Origin: DASRUP01 sp036397395
Lineage (GTDB): Bacteria > Patescibacteriota > Minisyncoccia > Minisyncoccales > UBA10102
NCBI GenBank assembly: GCA_036397395.1
Contig: DASWIZ010000010.1
Span: 1 to 12,797, forward strand
Reading direction: 5' to 3'
DNA: 12,797 nt
Within the stretch, counting starts at the first letter, position 1, and the number at the start of each line of letters is the position of its first letter. The notes under the pieces were generated by a model. That model was given only the letters and a program-made list of their open reading frames with translations, had not been told where the DNA came from and searched no databases. The translations under genes and the position numbers were made by a program. Below are positions 1-5,408 of this stretch, piece by piece.

Positions 1-1
1 A

Positions 2-142
2 GACGCAAAAATGATCGTGTCCCAAACGGGACAAGATTTTGAATGCGGATTTGGTCACGCTGTGTATGCAGACGGAGAATATATTAAGAAAGATTCGGAA
101 CCAAAAGACATTGGTCCATGGTATCGAAAAAGCAAAAACTAA
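2..142 (+). CDS. C-terminal fragment of an unidentified protein
   Basis: An open frame enters from the left edge and ends at a TAA at 140-142, giving the last 46 residues of a protein. The tail contains the segment ECGFGHAVYADGEY and ends in IGPWYRKSKN, which is rich in aromatic and charged residues. I recognise no family. An internal ATG at 11-13 would give a 43-residue ORF, but an open frame reaching the window edge is better read as a truncated larger gene. The gene belongs to a separate unit: a 78-bp gap with its own TTGACA box precedes the response regulator downstream. Confidence 0.55.
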   Translation, partial: DAKMIVSQTGQDFECGFGHAVYADGEYIKKDSEPKDIGPWYRKSKN

Positions 143-185
143 ACAGTTCTTTGTCTAGGCGACTAGGGTGTTTAAAGTAATGCGG

Positions 186-214
186 TTGACAAGGGGAGTG
201 GGACATTAGAAAAT
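186..214 (+). promoter_or_regulatory. Candidate promoter of the response regulator gene
   Basis: A perfect -35 hexamer TTGACA lies at 186-191. After a 17-nt spacer comes a weak -10, GAAAAT (209-214, four of six matches). The GTG start of the downstream gene begins 7 nt after the -10, about where transcription should begin, so the mRNA would have essentially no 5' leader. The -35 is convincing; the -10 is not. Confidence 0.5.
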
Positions 215-220
215 AGAGTT

Positions 221-604
221 GTGTCTAACAAAACCGAGGGGAAGACAATTTTAATCGTGGAAGACGAAGAGTTGCTGTCTGAAATGTATGAAGAAGTGTT
301 TGAGCGGGAAGGATATTACGTGCGGGTAGCCAGATCGGGCGACGAAGCCCTGCAAATGGCTAAAAAAAGCAAGCCCGATTTTGTCTTGCTCGACATTTTA
401 CTGCCCGAAGAAAACGGCATTTACTTTTTAGAACAGCGCAAAAAAGACCCGGAGCTTGCCCAAATTCCGGTTATGGCGTTTTCCAATTTTGACGACCCCC
501 ACATTAAAAAAGACGCGCTGGCGCTTGGGGCGGCCGATTACTTAATTAAAACTAACTACACGCCCCAGGAAGTGGTAAAAAAGGTAAAAAAGCTTCTTAA
601 GTAG
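221..604 (+). CDS. Single-domain response regulator (receiver only)
   Basis: A 127-residue CheY/Spo0F-like receiver domain with no output domain. Visible motifs are the acidic pair E14-D15 after the first strand (ILIVEDEE), the phospho-acceptor D58 in FVLLDILLP, the switch Ser S88 in VMAFSN, and the conserved K110 in ADYLIK. The length matches a stand-alone REC domain, so it probably works by protein-protein contact or in a phosphorelay. No histidine kinase is visible nearby. The start is a GTG with no Shine-Dalgarno sequence, chosen because the fold begins just after it and a TTGACA box sits at the expected distance. It is 55 bp upstream of aspS, which has its own promoter, so a functional link to aspS is doubtful. 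Confidence 0.92.
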   Translation: MSNKTEGKTILIVEDEELLSEMYEEVFEREGYYVRVARSGDEALQMAKKSKPDFVLLDILLPEENGIYFLEQRKKDPELAQIPVMAFSNFDDPHIKKDALALGAADYLIKTNYTPQEVVKKVKKLLK

Positions 605-608
605 CGGC

Positions 609-637
609 TTGCGAAAGCATGCAAGGCAGGGTATAAT
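609..637 (+). promoter_or_regulatory. Candidate aspS promoter
   Basis: TTGCGA (609-614, four of six matches to the -35 consensus) is followed after exactly 17 nt by a perfect TATAAT (632-637). Transcription would start near 644, leaving a leader of about 16 nt before the ATG at 660. A purine-rich GAAGAGG at 642-648 lies 11 nt upstream of that ATG and could be a weak ribosome binding site, though the start point would fall inside it. Confidence 0.65.
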
Positions 638-659
638 CCTTGAAGAGGATTTTTTTATT

Positions 660-2063
660 ATGCAAAGAACTGTAACTTCAGAAACACCAAAAAAAGTGGG
701 GGAAACCGTAACCGTGGCAGGTTGGGTGCAAACCAGGCGGGACCACGGCAAAATCGTGTTTTTTGACCTGCGAGACCGCGGCGGCCTGCTTCAGGTTGTG
801 CTTACCCCGCAAGCCGAGGCCGCGTACACAGCGGCTTCCGCAGTCCGGCCAGAATGGGTGGTGCAAATTTCAGGCATGGTGCAAGAGCGCCCCGACAAAT
901 TAAAAAACCCGGATTTGCCCACAGGTTCAGTTGAGCTTGTCGCCCGGGAGCTGACGGTGCTTACGCGGGCCGCGACCCTGCCTATGCCCATAGATACGGA
1001 CGGATACGAAGTAGGCGAGGATGTACGGTTAAAATACCGATATTTGGACCTGCGCCGGGCCAGGCTGCAGCGCAACCTACAAACGCGCCACCGGGGAATC
1101 CAGTTTATCCGCAACTTTTTAACCGAGCGCGGGTTTGTTGAAATTGAAACTCCCATGTTGTCTAAATCCACGCCCGAGGGAGCCCGCGACTATGTTATTC
1201 CCTCGCGCCTGTATGCCGGAAAGTTTTACGCCTTGCCCCAAAGCCCGCAGCAATACAAGCAATTGCTGCAGGTCGCGGGATTCGAACGGTATTTTCAAAT
1301 TGTGCGGTGTTTCCGCGACGAAGACCCCCGAGCCGACCGCCAGCCCGAGTTTACCCAGCTGGACATAGAAATGTCGTTTGTGGAACAAGAAGACGTGCTG
1401 GCGCTTGTCGAGGAGCTGTACACCGAATTGGTGCAAAAACTGTTTCCGGAAAAACGCATTCAGCAGTCGCCGTTCCCGCGCATTCCTTACAAAGAAGCAA
1501 TGGAAAAGTGGGGGACTGACAAACCGGACTTGCGCGAAAACAAAGAAGACCCGAACGAGCTCGCGTTTGCCTTTATTGTGGACTTTCCCGCGTTTGAGTG
1601 GAAAGAACAGGAAAAACGCTGGGACGCGGTGCATCACCCGTTTACGAGGCCGCAGGCAAGCTCCATTGAAGAAATTAAGCAAGACATTGCCGGGGCGCGC
1701 GCCCACCAGTACGACTTGGCGCTAAACGGGTACGAAGTTGCGGGCGGAAGTTTGCGCGTATACGACCCCAAATTATTGGCTGACATTTTTGAATTTATGG
1801 GGAACAACCCCCGGGACGTAAAAGAAAAGTTTGGCCATATGTTAGAAGCTTTTGAATACGGCGTGCCGCCGCACGGGGGAATTGCTTCGGGTTTAGACCG
1901 CCTGTTTGCCGTGCTGTTGGGCGAAGCAAGCATTCGCGAAGTTATGGCGTTTCCCAAAACCGGCGACGCCCGCGACCTTATGATGCAGGCTCCCAGCGAA
2001 ATTACCAAAGAGCAATTACAAGAACTTCACGTGCGTGTCGAAAAACCCAATGAGAAGAAATAG
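660..2063 (+). CDS. aspS: Aspartyl-tRNA synthetase, compact form without the GAD insertion
   Basis: Class II synthetase charging tRNA with aspartate, 467 residues from the ATG at 660. A TTG at 609 would add 17 residues but lies inside the promoter. The N-terminal OB-fold anticodon-binding domain has AGWVQTRRDHG (20-30). Motif 1 is around 158-167, QSPQQ at 194-198, motif 2 FRDEDPRADRQPEF at 218-231, and motif 3 GGIASGLDRL at 406-415. The bacterial-type signature GTDKPDLR (285-292) runs almost directly into FIVDFPAFE (305-313). The GAD domain of roughly 100 residues that bacterial enzymes normally carry there is absent, which explains the length against the usual 580-600. His at position 29 in RRDHG resembles non-discriminating AspRS enzymes. 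The stop overlaps the next gene by 14 nt. Confidence 0.96.
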   Translation: MQRTVTSETPKKVGETVTVAGWVQTRRDHGKIVFFDLRDRGGLLQVVLTPQAEAAYTAASAVRPEWVVQISGMVQERPDKLKNPDLPTGSVELVARELTVLTRAATLPMPIDTDGYEVGEDVRLKYRYLDLRRARLQRNLQTRHRGIQFIRNFLTERGFVEIETPMLSKSTPEGARDYVIPSRLYAGKFYALPQSPQQYKQLLQVAGFERYFQIVRCFRDEDPRADRQPEFTQLDIEMSFVEQEDVLALVEELYTELVQKLFPEKRIQQSPFPRIPYKEAMEKWGTDKPDLRENKEDPNELAFAFIVDFPAFEWKEQEKRWDAVHHPFTRPQASSIEEIKQDIAGARAHQYDLALNGYEVAGGSLRVYDPKLLADIFEFMGNNPRDVKEKFGHMLEAFEYGVPPHGGIASGLDRLFAVLLGEASIREVMAFPKTGDARDLMMQAPSEITKEQLQELHVRVEKPNEKK

Positions 2064-3048
2064 CAACACGTGGCAAAACGGCAAACTTTTGCTTTTAGCC
2101 TTTGCAATAAGCATTCCGTTTTGGTGGGGGATTAACCTGTTTTCTGAAACCATAAGCACCATGTCGCTTGGCTGGCAATTGCGCACCAACCCGGAAATTT
2201 TGCAGGCGTACGCCGCCCAGGAAGCGCTGAACCAAAAGCTGCAGCAGGCATACCCTTTGCGCCAAAAGGGAAGTACTGCGCTGCAGGTAAACGCGCGGGC
2301 GGCCCAGTCAACGCTGGTAAAACCAGACGGCGCCGCGAAAGCGCTGTTTGAGCAAAATCAGGAAACCCCGACGCTTATTGCCAGCTTAACAAAACTTATG
2401 ACCGCTTTTGTGGCAATGGAGCGCTATTCCGCGGACCAGCAAGTAACCATTACGCCCGAAATTGTATTTGTAGAAGGAAACAGCGGCCAGTTGCGGCAAT
2501 GGCAAGTATTTACCATTCGCGACCTGCTGTATATAGCGCTTATTGAATCAAGCAACGACGCCGCCACCGCGCTTACCCAGCCTGCCGGGTACGACGCGTT
2601 TATTGAAGCCATGAACGCGAAAGCCGCGAACCTGGACATGCAAACCGCTTTGTTTGCAAACCCGACCGGTTTGGACACGTTGGGCGGAAACTACGCCAGC
2701 GCCAGCGACCTTACCAAACTGGCAATTCACTTAAAGAATACCTACCCGCAAATATTTGATATTTTGTCCCAGCAGCAGTTTCCCATACGCATGGCAAACG
2801 GCAAGTTTCACCATACGCTTATAAACACAAACCAGCTGTTGGGGTATAAAGAGTGGCCGGCCAAAATACTTGGGGGCAAAACCGGCTGGACGCCCGCGGC
2901 AAAACAAAGCCTGCTGCTTGTGGCGGAAAGCCCGGACAAGCAAGGGTACATAGTAAACGTTATTTTGGGGTCAGACGACCGTTTTGGCGAAATGAAAAAA
3001 CTATTAGCCTGGAACTTGGCTTCGTACCAATGGAACCTGGAGCAATAA
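2050..3048 (+). CDS. D-alanyl-D-alanine carboxypeptidase (peptidase S11, PBP5-like)
   Basis: Penicillin-binding-protein-fold DD-peptidase of the DacA/PBP5 family, which removes the terminal D-Ala from peptidoglycan stem pentapeptides outside the membrane. The 332-residue product has an N-terminal membrane segment (about residues 12-31) serving as anchor or uncleaved signal. It has all three active-site motifs: SLTK with nucleophile S112 and K115, SSN at 167-169, and KTG at 277-279. Length suits the catalytic domain alone, without PBP5's C-terminal amphipathic domain. The ATG at 2050 is preferred, but a GTG at 2035 would add five residues and neither has a Shine-Dalgarno sequence. The gene overlaps aspS and mraY, so it is very likely co-transcribed with both. 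Confidence 0.93.
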   Translation: MRRNSNTWQNGKLLLLAFAISIPFWWGINLFSETISTMSLGWQLRTNPEILQAYAAQEALNQKLQQAYPLRQKGSTALQVNARAAQSTLVKPDGAAKALFEQNQETPTLIASLTKLMTAFVAMERYSADQQVTITPEIVFVEGNSGQLRQWQVFTIRDLLYIALIESSNDAATALTQPAGYDAFIEAMNAKAANLDMQTALFANPTGLDTLGGNYASASDLTKLAIHLKNTYPQIFDILSQQQFPIRMANGKFHHTLINTNQLLGYKEWPAKILGGKTGWTPAAKQSLLLVAESPDKQGYIVNVILGSDDRFGEMKKLLAWNLASYQWNLEQ

Positions 3049-4142
3049 ATTTATCGGCAAGCGTTATTAAAATTGCCGCCCTGGGCACGGCAAGTTTTTT
3101 GCTGGCGTTTTTTTTAACTCCGGCCTTAACCGCCATATTATACAAATACAAACTGTGGCGGAAAAGCGCGCGGACAGAAGCTCTGGGCGGGGGAAATTTG
3201 CGATTTTTTACAAAATTCCATTCGGAAGGCGAAGTAAAAACTCCCCGGTTTGGGGGCGTGTTAATTTGGCTTGTCCCGCCCGCAATCGCGTTTGCGTTCG
3301 CGGCGCTGGGGACAACCGGAATTCCCTGGCTGGAAAAATTAAACTTTTTAAGCCGCGGGCAAACATGGCTGCCTCTGGCGACTTTGGTAGCGGCCGGCGC
3401 GGTTGGATTTTTAGACGACATTATGCAGGTAATAACCCCGCCCACAAAAGGATTTTTTAAACCTGTATGGGACATGGGTGAAAAATACGTGGCAGGCGGG
3501 CTAAACCTAAAGTACCGGTTCGCGCTTGTGGCGCTTATTGGGCTTGTTGGCGCCCTATGGTTTTTTTATAAATTAGAGTGGAACACCATTCACGTGCCGG
3601 GAAACGGCGATATATTTATTGGCGTTTTGTATATTCCTATTTTTGTCATAGTTATGCTTGCCACATACAGCGGGGGAGTCATAGACGGCATAGACGGCTT
3701 GTCGGGCGGAACATTTTCTTCCATTTTTGCCGCGTTTGGCGTAATTGCCTTTGCCCAAAACCAAATAGACCTGGCCGCGTTTTGTTTTGTGGTGGCAGGC
3801 AGTATACTGGCTTTTTTGTGGTTTAACATTCCACCCGCGCGTTTTTACATGGGGGAAACCGGCATGATGGGGCTAACCGCGGCGCTGTGCGTGGTGGCAT
3901 TTTTAACCGATTCTGTTTTGGCGCTTCCCATTATTGCCATATTGCTGGTGGCGGAATCTGGCTCGGTTATTATCCAATTGCTTTCAAAAAAACTGCGGCA
4001 CGGCAAAAAAGTCTTTCTTGCCGCTCCCATTCACCACCATTTCGAGGCCAAAGGCTGGCCGCCCTACAAAGTAACTATGAGGTTTTGGCTAATCGGCGTG
4101 GTCGCCGCCATTGTGGGCGTCGCCGTCCGCCTACTAGGCTAG
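3030..4142 (+). CDS. mraY: Phospho-N-acetylmuramoyl-pentapeptide transferase (MraY), divergent
   Basis: Integral membrane enzyme moving phospho-MurNAc-pentapeptide from UDP to undecaprenyl phosphate, forming lipid I. The 370-residue product from the ATG at 3030 has about ten hydrophobic helices. Family motifs are LDD at 128-130, DGIDGL around 219-224, MGETG at 274-278, and the triple-His loop PIHHHFEAKGW at 333-343, which separates MraY from WecA/TagO relatives. The segment usually reading NAVNLTDGLDGLA is here SGGVIDGIDGLSGG, so the conserved Asn is gone, and the loop after LDD looks longer than usual. Longer N-terminal readings (open from 2853) are rejected because they lie deep inside the carboxypeptidase gene and lack hydrophobic character. 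The chosen ATG overlaps that gene by 19 nt. Confidence 0.93.
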   Translation: MEPGAINLSASVIKIAALGTASFLLAFFLTPALTAILYKYKLWRKSARTEALGGGNLRFFTKFHSEGEVKTPRFGGVLIWLVPPAIAFAFAALGTTGIPWLEKLNFLSRGQTWLPLATLVAAGAVGFLDDIMQVITPPTKGFFKPVWDMGEKYVAGGLNLKYRFALVALIGLVGALWFFYKLEWNTIHVPGNGDIFIGVLYIPIFVIVMLATYSGGVIDGIDGLSGGTFSSIFAAFGVIAFAQNQIDLAAFCFVVAGSILAFLWFNIPPARFYMGETGMMGLTAALCVVAFLTDSVLALPIIAILLVAESGSVIIQLLSKKLRHGKKVFLAAPIHHHFEAKGWPPYKVTMRFWLIGVVAAIVGVAVRLLG

Positions 4143-4144
4143 GG

Positions 4145-4150
4145 TTGACA
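4145..4150 (+). promoter_or_regulatory. Orphan -35-like TTGACA after mraY
   Basis: A perfect TTGACA begins 2 nt after the mraY stop codon. No good -10 occurs at 15-19 nt spacing; the nearest A/T-rich candidate, TAAAAA (4181-4186), is 30 nt away. It may contribute to transcription of the small ORFs downstream but cannot be called a full promoter. Confidence 0.25.
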
Positions 4151-4217
4151 ATCTGGCTTGCAGAAATCTCGAAATTGTGCTAAAAATAGGTAATTCAAAA
4201 CCCAAGGAGGTATTGAA

Positions 4218-4274
4218 ATGCTCCTATTAGGAATACCCGGCGGACTCCCTGTTATAATAGGTAGAACAAGTTGA
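4218..4274 (+). CDS. Possible 18-residue leader peptide with a strong ribosome binding site
   Basis: The ORF reads MLLLGIPGGLPVIIGRTS and is preceded by AAGGAGG (4204-4210), a full Shine-Dalgarno match 7 nt from the ATG and one of only two strong ones in the window. Its TGA stop (4272-4274) overlaps the TTG start of the next gene in the tetranucleotide TTGA, a layout typical of translational coupling. The peptide is hydrophobic. It could be a leader peptide or a small membrane peptide, or the ribosome binding site could mark a decayed gene start. A TATAAT lies inside the ORF. Known function: none. Confidence 0.35.
   Translation: MLLLGIPGGLPVIIGRTS
4253..4258 (+). promoter_or_regulatory. TATAAT box before the small basic protein gene
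   Basis: A perfect -10 hexamer ends 12 nt before the TTG start at 4271, at a distance that recurs in this window. The matching -35 position at 17-nt spacing (4230-4235, GGAATA) is poor, so this may be a weak or activated promoter, or chance. Confidence 0.35.
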
Positions 4275-4591
4275 ACACACCAAGAAAAGAGGAACGAATT
4301 CCCGCGAATTGGTTTTACAATATTAAACGTAGAAGTTTATTTGCCGGTCTACGACGCGAAGGCTGGCAACAACACATGGGAGGCAACCACTACCGGTTTG
4401 CTAAACAAGGTTACGGGAATCTGATTTTCCCGTTTGGAAGTAAAAGCACTCTTAACAACCATTTAACTCCCCAGCACTTCAGGAAAGCAGGAATATCAAA
4501 AGAAGAAGCAGCACGCATTTTGGGCAGAAAACCTACTCCTGCAAAGTCGGCTGGCAGAAAAACCACCCGTCCTCGAAAAAAGCCTCCGTAG
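4271..4591 (+). CDS. Small basic protein, possibly HicA/YcfA-like
   Basis: A 106-residue protein starting at TTG, the first possible start after an in-frame stop at 4262-4264. The middle (about residues 25-75) reads GLRREGWQ..GGNHYRF..GYGNLIFPFGS, then HLTPQHFRKAGISKEE. This resembles the order of elements in HicA/YcfA mRNA-interferase-fold proteins: a Gly-Trp turn, a G-S/N-H motif, a strand with Pro, and a C-terminal AGIS helix. The similarity is weak and I cannot confirm it. The C-terminus (from about 85) is a disordered Lys/Arg/Pro-rich tail, suggesting nucleic-acid binding. No HicB-like partner is visible. The stop codon sits in the loop of the hairpin terminator. Confidence 0.7.
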   Translation: MNTPRKEERIPANWFYNIKRRSLFAGLRREGWQQHMGGNHYRFAKQGYGNLIFPFGSKSTLNNHLTPQHFRKAGISKEEAARILGRKPTPAKSAGRKTTRPRKKPP

Positions 4592-4607
4592 CATTTGCCC
4601 GGAGGCT
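4581..4607. terminator. Hairpin terminator, probably bidirectional
   Basis: The inverted repeat AGCCTCCG (4581-4588) / CGGAGGCT (4600-4607) has an 11-nt loop. On the + strand the stem is followed only by a broken T stretch (TTCCTGTTT). On the - strand it is followed at once by six Ts (complement of 4576-4581), a better intrinsic terminator. The stop of the + strand gene lies in the loop. It probably terminates both convergent genes. Confidence 0.75.
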
Positions 4608-4641
4608 TCCTGTTTGCCCAAAATCGAAAGGGAACGCAAGT

Positions 4642-4680
4642 CGGGCGATCGCCTGATTTAGGTACCTACACAAACGCCCG
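4642..4680. repeat. Nested palindromes between the two terminators
   Basis: An outer inverted repeat CGGGCG (4642-4647) / CGCCCG (4675-4680) encloses two perfect 10-bp palindromes, GGCGATCGCC (4644-4653, overlapping the left arm) and TAGGTACCTA (4659-4668). The stretch is noncoding and lies between convergent genes. The role is unknown. Confidence 0.5.
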
Positions 4681-4693
4681 GTTGAAAAATACT

Positions 4694-4721
4694 AAGGGCC
4701 AGTCATAAGTGACTGGCCCTT
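4694..4721. terminator. Strong bidirectional intrinsic terminator
   Basis: A perfect 12-bp stem AAGGGCCAGTCA (4694-4705) / TGACTGGCCCTT (4710-4721) with a TAAG loop. The - strand tail contains five Ts and the + strand has a short T run, so both convergent genes can be terminated. The stop codon of the MFS gene (complement of 4703-4705) is built into the stem. Confidence 0.88.
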
Positions 4722-5305
4722 TTAACGATACATTTTTCTTCCCGCAAATGCACGAGCCGAAAAATATTTGAGACAAACAGGGCAAAAGCAATAATAAAGA
4801 AAATTGTTTCAAACCCTATAATGCCTTTATCTAAGAACTGTCCGCCAACAATACCCGTTAAAGAGGCCGCAATGCCGGTTGCGGCGTCGCGGTTGCCCAT
4901 TTGCCTTCCCCGAGTTTCTGCCTCGGTATTGTCTGCCATAAAAGCATCCACCGAGGTAAACAACATCGCATAGTTTACACCAAGTATTACCTGCAAAGCA
5001 TACAGCTCAAACGCAGAATCTACAAAGGCGTACCCTACGAATACGGCAGACTGAATAAACCCTCCTCCCACGATGAATAGTTTCCGCCCAAATCGGTCAG
5101 ACAATCTGCCTGCGAATAAGGACGTGATAGCGTCTGCAATACCGGAAAGCCCAACCGCGAGCATTAAGTTCCCTATGGAACCGCTTAATCCCTCGGCGAA
5201 AATAACAAATAGCGGCCCTATAGCTCCCAAGGCCATGGCGTTTACCACGCCGGTCTTAAGCATGATACTATAGTTAATCTTACGAATGCTAACCCCTGCG
5301 TCCAA
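4703..5305 (-). CDS. Half-size (six-helix) major facilitator superfamily transporter
   Basis: A 200-residue membrane protein matching the N-terminal half of an MFS transporter. It shows six hydrophobic segments and the MFS motif A, GRLSDRFGRK, between helices 2 and 3. Normal MFS proteins have about 400 residues and 12 helices, and no second half exists on either side. The gene runs cleanly from promoter to terminator, so it may be a genuine half transporter working as a dimer, or a stable truncation; I cannot tell which. The TTG at 5305-5303 is chosen because GGGAGGTGA lies 5 nt upstream; a GTG at 5311 would add two residues but sits inside that ribosome binding site. The substrate cannot be predicted. 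Confidence 0.82.
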   Translation of the reverse strand: MDAGVSIRKINYSIMLKTGVVNAMALGAIGPLFVIFAEGLSGSIGNLMLAVGLSGIADAITSLFAGRLSDRFGRKLFIVGGGFIQSAVFVGYAFVDSAFELYALQVILGVNYAMLFTSVDAFMADNTEAETRGRQMGNRDAATGIAASLTGIVGGQFLDKGIIGFETIFFIIAFALFVSNIFRLVHLREEKCIVKRASHL

Positions 5306-5311
5306 GATCAC

Positions 5312-5317
5312 CTCCCA
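5312..5317 (-). promoter_or_regulatory. Strong Shine-Dalgarno of the MFS gene
   Basis: On the - strand GGGAGG (complement of 5312-5317) continues into GTGA, a near-complete anti-SD match. It lies 5 nt upstream of the TTG at 5305 and overlaps the alternative GTG at 5311, which decides the start in favour of TTG. Most genes here lack any such site. Confidence 0.7.
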
Positions 5318-5342
5318 TAGCTACCTGCAAATTTGTAGGCAT

Positions 5343-5371
5343 ACTTTACTATACTTTTTTTACCTTGTCAA
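5343..5371 (-). promoter_or_regulatory. Promoter of the MFS gene
   Basis: On the - strand, perfect TTGACA (5371-5366), a 17-nt spacer, then TAAAGT (5348-5343, four of six). The predicted start is near 5336, leaving about 30 nt of leader that contains the ribosome binding site. Its -35 overlaps the -35 of the divergent promoter in front of murL. Confidence 0.65.
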
Positions 5372-5393
5372 GTTGAAAAAAGGCGGAAATTAT
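5365..5393 (+). promoter_or_regulatory. Candidate promoter of the murL-murD-ftsW-murG-gltX operon
   Basis: TTGTCA (5365-5370, five of six), a 17-nt spacer, then AATTAT (5388-5393, four of six). The predicted start is near 5400, only about 9 nt before the ATG at 5409. The -35 boxes of the two divergent promoters coincide in the sequence CTTGTCAAG (5364-5372), so the polymerases should compete or be co-regulated. Confidence 0.45.
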
Positions 5394-5408
5394 GGCATTG
5401 TAAGTGAT

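Noticed and set aside
1119..1706. Long open frame on the - strand within aspS
   Set aside because: Its composition is that of a shadow of the GC-rich aspS codons, with no motif or promoter; the same holds for - strand frames inside mraY, ftsW, murG and gltX.
2853..3029. Longer N-terminus for MraY
   Set aside because: This part lies within the carboxypeptidase gene, is hydrophilic and unlike any MraY start; the ATG at 3030 gives a normal length.
4271..4591. A complete HicAB toxin-antitoxin module
   Set aside because: Only a weak HicA-like pattern is seen and no HicB-like antitoxin ORF lies next to it.
5286..5408. Longer N-terminus for MurL
   Set aside because: It would span both divergent promoters and the start of the MFS gene, with no ribosome binding site.
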